Shown here one piece after another: positions 25,980 to 35,122 of a DNA stretch of 64,000 nt (positions are counted from its first letter, which is position 1; each line of letters opens with the position of its first letter). The notes below the pieces were generated by a model. It had not been told where the DNA came from. It saw nothing but the letters and a program-made list of their open reading frames with translations, and ran no database searches. The position numbers and the translations under genes were made by a program. This DNA comes from Armatimonadota bacterium (lineage in GTDB: Bacteria > Sysuimicrobiota > Sysuimicrobiia > Sysuimicrobiales > Humicultoraceae). The stretch lies in NCBI GenBank assembly GCA_031459855.1, contig JAVKHP010000001.1, positions 3,076,309 to 3,140,308 on the forward strand. Direction: 5' to 3'.

Positions 25980-27382
25980 GACCGCTCCTCCGCGCCGGCC
26001 GGCGCCGGATCGCGCAACCGCAGGCGCCCCAGCAGCGCGTCCGCCACTGCGCCGATGTCGCCCGCGCCCAGCGTCAGCACCAGGTCGCCCGGCCGCACCA
26101 GCCGCTCCAGCGCGGCCAGGACGTCCTCGGCGGTGGGACAGTAGGTCACCGCGCGGTGCCGGCCGACGGCGTCCACGATCAGCTGCGCGCTGACCCCCGG
26201 GACCGGGCGCTCGCCGGCGGGGTAGATCTCCGTCACGATCACCTCGTCGGCCAGCGCGAACACCTCGCCGAAGGCGCGGTGCGTCGTCCGCGTGCGCGAG
26301 AACCGGTGGGGTTGGAAGACGGCCACCAGGCGCCGCCCGGGCCACCCCTCCCGCGCGGCCTGCAGCACCGCCGCCAGCTTCACCGGGTTGTGCGCGTAGT
26401 CGTCGACGACCAGCACGCCGGCAGCCTCGCCGCGAATCGCGAACCGGCGCGCGGCCCCCCGGTACCCCCGCAGGGCTGCCAGCGCGGTCTCCAGGGGCAC
26501 TCCCACCGCGCGGGCCGCGGCCAGGGCCCCCAGGGCGTTGGCGACGTTGTGCCGGCCCGGTACCTGCAACTCCAGCTCCCCTGCCGGCCGCCCGCCCACG
26601 GTCAGGCGCGCGCGGGTGTGTGTTCCGTCCACGCGCACCGCGTCGCCGCGCACCTCGGCCTTCGGATGAAAGCCGTAGGTGACCACGGCGCGCCCGAGCC
26701 CGGCGACGACCGCGCGCACCGCCGCGTGGTCGATGCAGGCCGCCACGAAGCCATCATGCGTCACGCCCCGCAGGAAGCGCGCGAACACACCCACCAGGTG
26801 CGCCGCCGACGTGTAGAAGTCCCGGTGGTCGGTGGCGTCCAGGCTGGTCAGCACCGCCGCCGCGGGCCGCACGTGGACCAGCGACCCGTCGCTCTCGTCG
26901 ACTTCGGCCACGATCCACTCGCCGCGGCCAGCCCGCGCGTTCCCATCGTAGTCGGGCACCTCGGCGCCGATGAGCGCCGTCGGGTCGAGCCCGGCCGCCG
27001 TGAGCACCCGCGCCAGCATCGCCGCGGTCGTGGTCTTGCCGTGCGTTCCGACGACGGCGACGCCACGGCCGGCCGCCATCACGGCCCCCAGCAGCTCGGC
27101 CCGATGGTAGACCGGCAAGCCGCGCCGCCGCGCCGCGTCCACCTCGGCGTTGCCCTCCCCGATGGCCCGCGAGACCACCAGCGCGTCGGCGCCGTCTACG
27201 TGCGTCGCGTCGTGCCCGCACGCGATGCCGACCCCGAGCCGGCGCAGGCGCGCCGTGGCCTCGGACTCGCGCAGGTCGCATCCCGAGACGCCGTAGCCGC
27301 GGTGCAGCAGCACCTGGGCCAGCGCGCTCATGCCGGCGCCGCCGATCCCCACGAAGTGCAGGTGTGCGCCCCGCGCGATCAC
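25976..27382 (-). CDS. murC: UDP-N-acetylmuramate--L-alanine ligase
   Basis: Adds L-Ala to UDP-MurNAc, 468 aa, cytoplasmic. N-terminal UDP-binding motif HFVGIGGAGMSALAQVLL (9-26), P-loop VVGTHGKTTTAAML (near 110), EVDESDGS (near 165), the Mur-ligase His element DATDHRDFY and the C-terminal DDYAHNPVKL (near 330), which is typical of MurC. GTG start at 27382 overlaps the murG stop. All Mur-ligase invariants are intact, unlike its neighbours MurD and MurE. Confidence 0.97.
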   Translation of the reverse strand: MIARGAHLHFVGIGGAGMSALAQVLLHRGYGVSGCDLRESEATARLRRLGVGIACGHDATHVDGADALVVSRAIGEGNAEVDAARRRGLPVYHRAELLGAVMAAGRGVAVVGTHGKTTTAAMLARVLTAAGLDPTALIGAEVPDYDGNARAGRGEWIVAEVDESDGSLVHVRPAAAVLTSLDATDHRDFYTSAAHLVGVFARFLRGVTHDGFVAACIDHAAVRAVVAGLGRAVVTYGFHPKAEVRGDAVRVDGTHTRARLTVGGRPAGELELQVPGRHNVANALGALAAARAVGVPLETALAALRGYRGAARRFAIRGEAAGVLVVDDYAHNPVKLAAVLQAAREGWPGRRLVAVFQPHRFSRTRTTHRAFGEVFALADEVIVTEIYPAGERPVPGVSAQLIVDAVGRHRAVTYCPTAEDVLAALERLVRPGDLVLTLGAGDIGAVADALLGRLRLRDPAPAGAEERS

Positions 27383-28506
27383 GCTGGCGCCTCCCGGGCG
27401 ACGGCGCGCTGCGCGGTCCGCGCCACCAGCGTCGCCACCACCTCGGCGGCGTCGGGCCGCCCCAGCTGGCGGCTCGCCCTCGCCATCGCCGCGCGCCGGG
27501 CGCCATCCGCGATCAACGCGCGCACGACCTCGAGCAACGCGCCGTCACCCAGCGCCGCGTCGGCGATGCGCACCGCGGCGCCGGCGGCCACCAGGACCGC
27601 CGCGTTGTCCTCCTGGTGTCCGTCGGCGGCGTGTGGATACGGCACCAAGATGGCCGGCAGGCCCCATGCGGTGACCTCGGCCAGCGTCGCCGCGCCTGCG
27701 CGGCAGAGCACCAAGTCCGCGCAGGCGTAGGCGTCGCCGATCGGATCCAGGTACGGCACCGCCACGTGGCGGATCGCTCCAGGGCCACGGTCACGCCGGT
27801 CGATCGCCTCGCGGACCCACTGAACGTGGGCCGCGCCGGTCTGGTGCAGCAGCTGCAGGCCGCCCTCGCCCATCAGGAGGTCGGCGAGGCGGCAGGCCGC
27901 GCGGTTCAGGCTGTCGGCGCCCTGGCTGCCACCGAGCACGAGCAGCGTCAGCCGCTCGGGGTCGAGCCCCCAGCGGGCCAGGCCACGGGCGCGCTCGCCC
28001 TCCAGTGCCCTTTGGCGGACCGGGACGCCGGTGACCTCCACGCGCCGCGCACCGAGGCGGGCACCCGCCGCAGGATGGGGCACCGAGACCCACCGCGCCC
28101 AGCGGGCCAGTACGCGGTTCGCCAGTCCTGGCCGCATGTTCTGTTCCTGCAGCACCAGCGGTCGCCCCAGGGCGACGGCCGCCACGCCCACGGGCACGCT
28201 CACGTACCCGCCGGTGGCGACCACCACGTCGGGCCACAGGCGGGCCAGTACGGCCAGCGCCTGGGCCGCGCCCACGCCGGTGGCGACCAGCGCGCCGACC
28301 ATGGCGACGCCGCGGCCCCGCACCAGCGGCCGGGCGCGGATCCTGCGGTACGGCCACCCTGCCTGCGGCACGATCTGCGCCTCCAAGCGGTCGCCGCCGA
28401 TGAACACGATCCCCGCGTCCGGGTGCCGCCGCCGCAGCGCCTCCGCAATGGCCAGGCCGGGGTACACATGCCCGCCGGTGCCACCGCCCGTGATGACGAC
28501 CTTCAT
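27379..28506 (-). CDS. murG: Undecaprenyldiphospho-muramoylpentapeptide N-acetylglucosaminyltransferase
   Basis: Adds GlcNAc to lipid I to make lipid II on the inner membrane face; GT28 family, 375 aa. N-terminal ITGGGTGGHVYPGLAIAEAL (5-24) and VVATGGYVSVPVG (near 95) are the G-loops; the C-terminal domain has VLGGSQGADSLN (near 190), CRAGAATLAEVTAWGLPAI (near 265) and PYPHAADGHQEDNA. ATG at 28506 overlaps the ftsW stop by 4 nt, so synthesis of lipid II is translationally tied to FtsW. Confidence 0.97.
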   Translation of the reverse strand: MKVVITGGGTGGHVYPGLAIAEALRRRHPDAGIVFIGGDRLEAQIVPQAGWPYRRIRARPLVRGRGVAMVGALVATGVGAAQALAVLARLWPDVVVATGGYVSVPVGVAAVALGRPLVLQEQNMRPGLANRVLARWARWVSVPHPAAGARLGARRVEVTGVPVRQRALEGERARGLARWGLDPERLTLLVLGGSQGADSLNRAACRLADLLMGEGGLQLLHQTGAAHVQWVREAIDRRDRGPGAIRHVAVPYLDPIGDAYACADLVLCRAGAATLAEVTAWGLPAILVPYPHAADGHQEDNAAVLVAAGAAVRIADAALGDGALLEVVRALIADGARRAAMARASRQLGRPDAAEVVATLVARTAQRAVAREAPA

Positions 28507-29696
28507 GGCGCCACGAGCGCGCGAACGCCGCCCGTCCGGGCAGGCTGGTGCCCGGGCCGGGCAGGCGCCCGCTCGGCCGGTCGGGCACGCTGCGCGTACC
28601 GCGAGATGTTCAGCAGCACCCCGACCTGGAGCATCGTGGTGACCATGGACGAGCCACCGAAACTGACGAACGGCAGCGGGACGCCGGTCACCGGCAGGCT
28701 GCCGGTCGCCACGCCCATGTTGAGCAGCGCCTGCCCCGTCACCGATATCGTGATGCCGGCCGCGAGCAGACTGCCGAACCGGTCGGGCGCGTACGCCGCG
28801 ATGCGCAACCCGCGGTACGCAAACACCGCGAACAGCACCAGCAGCCCCAGCGTGCCCACCAGCCCGAGCTCCTCCCCGAGGATGGCGAAGATGAAGTCCG
28901 TGTGCCGCTCCGGAAGGTAGAAGAACTTCTGCCGGCTGGCGCCCAGTCCCAGGCCGACGATGCCGCCGGAGCCGAACGCCAGCAGCGCCTGGATGATGTG
29001 GAAGCCCGCCCCCTGCGGATCGCGCCACGGGTTCAGGAACGCCACGATCCGCGCCATCCGGTAGTCGGCCACCACCACGGCTGCGGCCACCAGCGGGAGC
29101 GCGGCGCCCGCGATCAGCCCCAGGTGCAGCGGTCGCGCGCCGCCCAGGAACAGCATGACGAACACCGCCGCCCCCAGCACCAGCGCCGAGCCCATGTCGG
29201 GCTGGCGCAGCGCCAGCGCGCCCAGCAGCCCGGTGATCAGCAACGGTGGGACCACGCCGCGCCGGACATCCCCCATGCTCAGCCCGCGCCGGGTGGCGAA
29301 CTGCGCGACGTAGAGCAGCACCGCCAGCTTGGCGAGCTCGACCGGCTGCAGGCGCAGCGGCCCGACGACGAGCCAGCGCCGGGCGCCGCCCGCGACGACC
29401 CCGATCCCCGGGATCAGGACCAGTCCCATGAGCACCACCGCTACCAGCAGCACCGGCACGGCCAGACGCCGCCAGTGGAGGTAGTGCACGTGCCACGCCA
29501 CGCCCAGCGCCGCCAGTCCCAGCGCCGCCCACAGGGCCTGGCGCTTGAAGAAGTACGCGCTGTCCTGCACCCGTTCGAGCGCCACGATGCTGCTCGCACT
29601 GTACACCATCACCAGGCCCACGGCCACCAGGGCCAGCACGCACGCGAAGAGCGCCACGTCGCCGGTGCGTCGATGCAGGGCCGCGACGGTGCCCAC
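28503..29696 (-). CDS. ftsW: Septal peptidoglycan glycosyltransferase FtsW (SEDS family)
   Basis: SEDS-family polymerase that works with a class B PBP at the septum, 397 aa with about ten membrane segments. Family motifs: GLVMVYSASS (near 27), GARRWLVVGPLRLQPVELAK (near 103-122), QPDMGSALV (near 163), NPWRDPQGAGFHIIQ and a C-terminal GVPLPFVSFGGSSM (near 345). The catalytic Asp lies in the large loop near GEELGLVG. It is between murD and murG, overlapping murG by 4 nt, and its cognate PBP (ftsI) is further upstream in the same operon. Confidence 0.95.
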   Translation of the reverse strand: MGTVAALHRRTGDVALFACVLALVAVGLVMVYSASSIVALERVQDSAYFFKRQALWAALGLAALGVAWHVHYLHWRRLAVPVLLVAVVLMGLVLIPGIGVVAGGARRWLVVGPLRLQPVELAKLAVLLYVAQFATRRGLSMGDVRRGVVPPLLITGLLGALALRQPDMGSALVLGAAVFVMLFLGGARPLHLGLIAGAALPLVAAAVVVADYRMARIVAFLNPWRDPQGAGFHIIQALLAFGSGGIVGLGLGASRQKFFYLPERHTDFIFAILGEELGLVGTLGLLVLFAVFAYRGLRIAAYAPDRFGSLLAAGITISVTGQALLNMGVATGSLPVTGVPLPFVSFGGSSMVTTMLQVGVLLNISRYAQRARPAERAPARPGHQPARTGGVRALVAP

Positions 29697-31198
29697 TAGC
29701 GCCCCGCCTCCTCGACGGCCATCGCAGGCAGCGACGCGACCAGCTGGCAGAACCGGTCGCCGCGCTCCCGATAGTCCGCGAACTGGTCGAAGCTCTCGCA
29801 GCCGGGCGACAGCAGCACCGCCTCGCCGGGACGCGCCGCAGCCCGCGCCGCTGCCACGGCGCGCTCCAGCGTCTGCACCTGGACCACGGCCAGCCCGCGG
29901 GCCCGCGCCAGCGGGGCCAGCGCCGCAGCCAGCACGGGCGCCGTGGCACCGATCAGGTAGACGCCACGCGTCGCGATCGCGGCCAGAGCATCGACCATCG
30001 GCTCGAACTCCTCCGCGCGCGGCGTCTGGCGGTACCCGCCCGCGATCAGGTGGACCGGCCGGCGCATGCTGCGGATCGCCGCGGCGGCCGCCGCCGGGTT
30101 GGTGGCCAGCGAGTCCTCATAGAAGGCGACGCCGTCGCGCTCGGCCACCAGCCGGCATCGATAGGGAAGCCCCCGGAAGGCGCGCAGGGCTTGCGCCATG
30201 GCCTCGGGCGGCACTCCCACGATCGCCGCTGCCGCCATGGCGGCCAGGGCGTTCTCGACCACGTGGTCCCCGGGCACTGCCAGCGCCGCAGCATCCAGCA
30301 CGCGCACTGGCTGCCGACCCGCCAGCACGAGCCAGCCGTCCGCGAGGTACGCGCCCCGGGGGACCACGCGACGACGGCTGAACCAGTGGACCTGCGCGCC
30401 CAGTCCCGAGGCCATGCCCGCCACCAGCGGATCGTCCGCGTTCAGCACCGCGCAATCTGAGGGGCGCTGCCAGCGCACGATCGTCCGCTTGGCCTCCACG
30501 TACGCCTCCAGGCTCCCATGGTCGTCCAGGTGGTGCGGGGCGATGTTGGTGACCACGGCGACGTGGGGGCTGTAGGGCAGGCCAACGAGCTGGCGATTGC
30601 TGATCTCCAGCACCAGCCACGTCTGCGGTGTCAACCGCTCCAGCGCGTAGACCGCCGGGACGTGCGTGCGGTCGTTCCCCGAGACCACCGCCGGGATTCC
30701 CGCGGCTTCCAGCATGGCACCGAGCAGGGTGACCACCGTGAACTTCCCGTTGGTGCCGGTGACGCCCAGCACCGGCCCCGGGTGCACCTCGAAGTACAGA
30801 CGCGTCAGGCTCCACAGCGGGATCCCCCGCGCCACCACCTCGCGCACCGGCGCGTTCTGCGGATAGCGGAACCACGACTGGGGCGCGAAGACGAGCTCGG
30901 CCTCTTCCAGCCCCTCAAGGTACCGCGCGCCCTGCCGCCACGTCACCGGGCCGGCCCACAGGCGTGCCACCAGCGCGGCGCGGCCCGCCGCATCCAGCCA
31001 AGGATGGGTGCGGTCCACCGTGGCGGCGAACCGCTCCGCGGGCTCCACGTCGTGCGCGGTGATCGTCGTGATGCCGTGGGCCAGCAGGAAGTCGAGCACC
31101 GCCGAGCCCTCGGTCCCCGACGGCCCGAGCACGTGGATCCGCCGGCCGCGGAGCCGGGCCAGAACCGCCTCGAGGCGTGCGGCTGCCGCAGTGTTCAT
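29696..31198 (-). CDS. murD: UDP-N-acetylmuramoylalanine--D-glutamate ligase (divergent P-loop)
   Basis: Adds D-Glu to UDP-MurNAc-L-Ala, 500 aa (slightly long). N-terminal Rossmann HVLGPSGTEGSAVLDFL (about 22-38) replaces the usual GLGxSG form. The P-loop reads GVTGTNGKFTVVTL (near 145): the Ser/Thr after Lys, normally a Mg-phosphate ligand, is Phe. The Mur-ligase triad region reads NIAPHHLDDHGSLEAYVEAK (near 223), and the C-terminal motif is YEDSLATNPAAA (near 358). It is a MurD by order and motifs but a divergent one. It overlaps ftsW by one base and mraY by four. Confidence 0.92.
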   Translation of the reverse strand: MNTAAAARLEAVLARLRGRRIHVLGPSGTEGSAVLDFLLAHGITTITAHDVEPAERFAATVDRTHPWLDAAGRAALVARLWAGPVTWRQGARYLEGLEEAELVFAPQSWFRYPQNAPVREVVARGIPLWSLTRLYFEVHPGPVLGVTGTNGKFTVVTLLGAMLEAAGIPAVVSGNDRTHVPAVYALERLTPQTWLVLEISNRQLVGLPYSPHVAVVTNIAPHHLDDHGSLEAYVEAKRTIVRWQRPSDCAVLNADDPLVAGMASGLGAQVHWFSRRRVVPRGAYLADGWLVLAGRQPVRVLDAAALAVPGDHVVENALAAMAAAAIVGVPPEAMAQALRAFRGLPYRCRLVAERDGVAFYEDSLATNPAAAAAAIRSMRRPVHLIAGGYRQTPRAEEFEPMVDALAAIATRGVYLIGATAPVLAAALAPLARARGLAVVQVQTLERAVAAARAAARPGEAVLLSPGCESFDQFADYRERGDRFCQLVASLPAMAVEEAGR

Positions 31199-32169
31199 CG
31201 GGCGGCGATGACGCCGAGCACCAGGCAGACTCCGCCGGCGGCGTAGAACCGCCGGACCACCTGGGGCTCCGACCAGCCCACGAGCTCGAAGTGGTGATGC
31301 AGTGGGCTCATGCGCAAGATGCGCCGGCCTCCGGTCGCCTTGAAGTAGGCCACCTGCGCCAGCACCGACGCCGCTTCCGCCACGAAGACGCCGCCGATGA
31401 TCGCCAGGGGGAGTTCCGTGCCCGTGGCCATCGCCAGCGCCGCCAGGCCTCCGCCCAACGCGTTGGACCCCACGTCACCCATGATGAGGCGCGCAGGGTA
31501 CCTGTTCACCGACAGGAAGCCCGCTGCCGCGCCAGCGATGGCGGCGGCCACCACGGCCGCGTCGGGTGCCGCGCGCCTGGCGGCCACGAGCGCCAGCCCC
31601 GCCGCGGCCGCGGCCGACAGCCCTGCGGCGAGCCCGTCGAGCCCGTCGGTGAGGTTCACGGCGTTAGCGAACCCCGTGAGCCACAATGCGGCGACGACAG
31701 CGTAGGCGCCGCCCAGGTCGATCGCGGCACCGCCGGGCAGCCGCACCGCAGACCCCAGCGTAGCGGCCGTGACGCTGCCCAGCAGCAGGCCCAGCCCCAG
31801 TTGCAGGGTCAGCCGCTCCCTGGCCCGCAGGCCCAGATTGCGCCCCCGGCGCACCTTCTGCAGATCGTCGAGGAATCCGATGGCCCCAAACCCCAAGAGG
31901 CCTGCCAGCCCCAACCCGACCCGTGCCGTCCAGCCGCCCGTGATCGCTGTCGCCAGCACCACGGCAGCCACGATCAGCACGCCGCCCATGGTCGGCACGC
32001 CGGCCTTGGCCCGATGGCGCGCGGGGGCATCCTCGCGGATCTGCTGCCGCGACCCCAGGGCCGACAGCCACGCCACCGCCCGCGGTGCCGTCACCAGCAC
32101 CGCCGCAGCCGCCAGCAGGGCTGCCGCGCCCGCCTGCGCCCACAGGGGCCACGTCGCCACCGCGGTCAC
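31195..32169 (-). CDS. mraY: Phospho-N-acetylmuramoyl-pentapeptide-transferase
   Basis: Transfers phospho-MurNAc-pentapeptide to undecaprenyl phosphate, forming lipid I; integral membrane, about ten segments, 324 aa. Family motifs are all visible: KAGVPTMGGVLI (near 55), GFLDDLQKVRR (Asp-Asp metal site, near 96), NAVNLTDGLDGLAAG (near 168), MGDVGSNALGGGLA (near 224) and PLHHHFELVGW (near 288). GTG at 32169 overlaps the murF stop (GTGA). It lies between murF and murD as usual. Confidence 0.97.
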   Translation of the reverse strand: MTAVATWPLWAQAGAAALLAAAAVLVTAPRAVAWLSALGSRQQIREDAPARHRAKAGVPTMGGVLIVAAVVLATAITGGWTARVGLGLAGLLGFGAIGFLDDLQKVRRGRNLGLRARERLTLQLGLGLLLGSVTAATLGSAVRLPGGAAIDLGGAYAVVAALWLTGFANAVNLTDGLDGLAAGLSAAAAAGLALVAARRAAPDAAVVAAAIAGAAAGFLSVNRYPARLIMGDVGSNALGGGLAALAMATGTELPLAIIGGVFVAEAASVLAQVAYFKATGGRRILRMSPLHHHFELVGWSEPQVVRRFYAAGGVCLVLGVIAAR

Positions 32170-33566
32170 AGCGAGCCCGCCGGCGCTCCTGCGCCCAATC
32201 CGGCCACGAGGCGCTCCATCGCCACGGCGCGCGACCCCTTGATCAGCACCGCATCGCCGGCCCGCACCATGCCGCGTACCACCGGCAGGGCAGCCTCGAC
32301 GTCGGGCACCCAAACGAGGGCGTCGGCCGGCATCCCGGCGGCCATCGCTCCCTCCACGTAGCCGCGCGCCGCGGGTCCCACCGCCAGCAGCACCGCGGGA
32401 CGCACGGCCGCGGCTGCCCGGCCGACGTCGCGGTGCAGCTCGTGCGCCTGTGGCCCCAGCTCGCGCATCTCCCCCAGCACCAGCACCCGTCGCCGCGCGC
32501 CGCTCACCTGATCCAGCACCTCGAACGCCGCCCGCATCGACTGGGGGCTGGCGTTGTACGAGTCGTCGACCACGAGCACGTCGTCGATCAGCACCACCTG
32601 CTGGCGCATCGCGGGTGGACGCGCCTGGCGCAGTCCCGCGGCCACCTCGGCGACCGGCAGCCCCAGCGCCACACCCACGGCCGCCGCCAGCACCGCGTTC
32701 TGGACCTGGTGACGCCCGGGCAGCGGCAGCAGCACCTCCGCCTGCTCGCCGCCGCCGTGGAGCACGAAGCGCATGCCGTCGCCCGCCGGCGCGACGGCGG
32801 TGGCGCGGACGTCGGCGTCTGGCCCCAGGCCTGCGCGCAGCACCCGACTGCGGACGTCGCGAAGCACGCGCGGGGTCCACGGGTCGTCGGCGTTCACGAT
32901 GGCGAGGCCATCGTCGGGCAGGCTCTCGAGCAGCTCGGCCTTGGCTGCCGCGATCGCCTCGTGGGAGCCCAGCAATTCCAGGTGCGTGTCGCCGATGAGG
33001 GTAACGACGCCCAGCTGGGGCCGCGCCATGGCGGCCAGGGCGCGAATCTGCCCGCGGCCACGCATCGCCATCTCCAGCACCGCCACCTCGTGGTGTGGTC
33101 GCAGCCCCAGCAGCGCCAGCGGCACACCGAGCTCGGCGTTCCACGACTCTGCGGTACGCGCGACCCGCCAGCGCCGCGCGAGCACGTGCGCCGTCAGGGC
33201 CACCGTCGTGGTCTTCCCCACGCTGCCGGTGATCCCCACGACGACCGGTGCCAGCTGTCGCCGCCACAGCGCCGCCACCGCCCCCAGGGCCCGCAGCGTA
33301 TCGTCGACCACGATGGCCGGCAGCCCGCGGGCTGCCGGCGGCTCGCTGACCAGCGCCAGCACGGCGCCCCGCGCGGCCGCATCGTCCACGAACCGGTGCC
33401 CGTCGGTGGTGGTCCCCCGCAGTGCAACGAACAGATTGCCGGGCGCGGCCGTGCGACTGTCGATGGTCACGCCGGTCACCGCCGCGGGCACCGCGCCCCC
33501 CGGCGGCACCACGAGCCGGCCGCCGGTGGCTGCCACCAGGTCGTTGACCATCAGGCGGACGCTCAC
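32166..33566 (-). CDS. murF: UDP-N-acetylmuramoyl-tripeptide--D-alanyl-D-alanine ligase
   Basis: Adds D-Ala-D-Ala to complete the UDP-MurNAc-pentapeptide, 466 aa. N-terminal domain with GVTIDSRTAAPGNLFVAL (near 32), P-loop VVGITGSVGKTTTVAL (near 108), TLIGDTHLELLGSHEAIAA (near 190), NADDPW and the C-terminal DDSYNASPQSMRAA (near 332) with GEMRELG. The GxVGKTTT form of the P-loop is normal for MurF. ATG at 33566 overlaps the murE stop by 4 nt. Confidence 0.97.
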   Translation of the reverse strand: MSVRLMVNDLVAATGGRLVVPPGGAVPAAVTGVTIDSRTAAPGNLFVALRGTTTDGHRFVDDAAARGAVLALVSEPPAARGLPAIVVDDTLRALGAVAALWRRQLAPVVVGITGSVGKTTTVALTAHVLARRWRVARTAESWNAELGVPLALLGLRPHHEVAVLEMAMRGRGQIRALAAMARPQLGVVTLIGDTHLELLGSHEAIAAAKAELLESLPDDGLAIVNADDPWTPRVLRDVRSRVLRAGLGPDADVRATAVAPAGDGMRFVLHGGGEQAEVLLPLPGRHQVQNAVLAAAVGVALGLPVAEVAAGLRQARPPAMRQQVVLIDDVLVVDDSYNASPQSMRAAFEVLDQVSGARRRVLVLGEMRELGPQAHELHRDVGRAAAAVRPAVLLAVGPAARGYVEGAMAAGMPADALVWVPDVEAALPVVRGMVRAGDAVLIKGSRAVAMERLVAGLGAGAPAGSL

Positions 33567-35056
33567 GGCGTGGCCGTCCTTCCCGCCGGCATCCCGGCCC
33601 GGAGGAGCGCGCGGGCAACCTGCCGGTCATCGAAGGGGTGCTTCACCCCGCGAATCTCCTGGTACGGCTCGTGTCCCTTGCCGGCGATCAGGACCAGATC
33701 GCCGGCCCGCGCCGTCGCCAGAGCCAGGGAGATCGCCCGGCGCCGGTCCGGCTCGACCATGACCTCCACCGCGCGCCCTGCGGCACCCTGCACCACGCCC
33801 GGCCGGATCTCCTCGATGATCGCCAGCGGGTCTTCCCCGCGCGGGTTGTCCGATGTGACGACGACGACGTCGCCCCACTCGGCCGCGATGCGGCCCATCA
33901 GCGGCCGCTTGGTGCGATCGCGATCGCCACCGCACCCGAACACCACGATGAGCCGACCGGCGGTGATCGCCCGTGCGGCGCGCAGCACGTTCTCGAGCCC
34001 GTCGGGCGTATGCGCGTAGTCCACCACGACCCCAAACGGCTGTCCTTCGTGCAGCGCCTCGAAGCGCCCCGGGATGCCCGGCATGGCGCCGAGTGCCTCG
34101 ACCATCGTGGCCAGGGGCACACCCTGCGTGAGGCCGACGGCTACGGCCGCCAGCGCGTTGGCGACGTTGAAGGCGCCGACCAGGCGCAGGCGGACACGCG
34201 CCGTGCCCTGCGGCGTCTCGATCACGAACGTGCTGCCGCGCTGATCCAGCTCGACGTCGCGGCCCCGAACGTCGGCGGGCGCCCGCAGGCCGTAGGTGAC
34301 GACGGGCGCCCGACTCACGCAGCGCATCACGGCCGCGGCCGGGTCGTCGGCGTTCAGGACGGTCCAGCCCGACGGCGGGACCATGGCGAACAGCCGCGCC
34401 TTCGCTGCGCGGTACGCCTCCAGGCTGCCATGGAAGTCCAGGTGGTCGCGGGTGAGGTTCGTGAAGACCGCAACCTCCACGCGCGTGCCGGCGACCCGCT
34501 CCAGCACCAGCCCGTGGGACGCCACCTCCAGGGCGGCGTAGCTGCACCCCCGGTCCACCATCTGCCGCAACGCGGCCTGCAGCGCCGGCGCCTCCGGCGT
34601 CGTGCGGTCACCGGGCATCGTCGCGCCGTCCACCACGACGCCCATGGTCCCGATGATCCCGCACCGCTGCCCGGCGTGGCGGAGGATCGCCTCGACGAGG
34701 AACGTCGTCGCCCCTTTCCCGTTGGTGCCGGTCACGCCGATCACCCGCAGGTGGCGCGACGGATGTCCGAAGAACGCCGCAGCCAGCAGTCCCAGGGCGC
34801 GACGGCTGTCGGCGACACGGATCCACGTCACGCCGGGCCGCGGCGGCACCGGGCGGTCCACCAGCACGGCGGCCGCGCCGCGCGCGATCGCCTCGTCGAT
34901 GAACGCATGCCCGTCGTGCTGCTGACCCCGAAGGGCGGCGAACAGGAAGCCGGGGCGCACCTCCCGGGAGTGGTACGCCAGGCCCGCGATCTCCCGGTCC
35001 GCGTCGCCGGCCACCGACGGCGCGTCGAGCTCCGCCAGCAGCGCGCGTACCCGCAT
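33563..35056 (-). CDS. murE: UDP-MurNAc-tripeptide synthetase, meso-diaminopimelate type
   Basis: Adds the third peptide residue, 497 aa. The specificity motif SDNPRGEDP (near 400) predicts meso-diaminopimelate. Other landmarks: AYHSREVRPGFLFAAL, the P-loop VTGTNGKGATTFLV (near 110), NLTRDHLDFHGSLEAYRAAK (near 200) and DYAHTPDGLENVLRAAR (near 340). The P-loop has Gly-Ala after the Lys instead of Thr-Thr, recalling folylpolyglutamate synthetases. ATG at 35056 is preferred over 35086 because GGGAGG precedes it by 8 nt, and the upstream ATG lies inside the TATAAT of a probable promoter. Confidence 0.95.
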   Translation of the reverse strand: MRVRALLAELDAPSVAGDADREIAGLAYHSREVRPGFLFAALRGQQHDGHAFIDEAIARGAAAVLVDRPVPPRPGVTWIRVADSRRALGLLAAAFFGHPSRHLRVIGVTGTNGKGATTFLVEAILRHAGQRCGIIGTMGVVVDGATMPGDRTTPEAPALQAALRQMVDRGCSYAALEVASHGLVLERVAGTRVEVAVFTNLTRDHLDFHGSLEAYRAAKARLFAMVPPSGWTVLNADDPAAAVMRCVSRAPVVTYGLRAPADVRGRDVELDQRGSTFVIETPQGTARVRLRLVGAFNVANALAAVAVGLTQGVPLATMVEALGAMPGIPGRFEALHEGQPFGVVVDYAHTPDGLENVLRAARAITAGRLIVVFGCGGDRDRTKRPLMGRIAAEWGDVVVVTSDNPRGEDPLAIIEEIRPGVVQGAAGRAVEVMVEPDRRRAISLALATARAGDLVLIAGKGHEPYQEIRGVKHPFDDRQVARALLRAGMPAGRTATP

Positions 35057-35084
35057 GCGGACGACCTCCCGAAAGCCCCCGCCC

Positions 35085-35093
35085 ATTATAGCA
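35085..35093 (-). promoter_or_regulatory. Internal dcw promoter upstream of murE (extended -10)
   Basis: Minus strand reads TGC then TATAAT (35085-35090), a perfect -10 with extension, in the 66-bp gap between ftsI and murE. A start about 7 nt later gives a 20-nt leader containing the GGGAGG of murE. No good -35 is visible. Confidence 0.5.
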
Positions 35094-35122
35094 GCCGCCC
35101 CCAGAGCCGACCGCCGCGCGTC

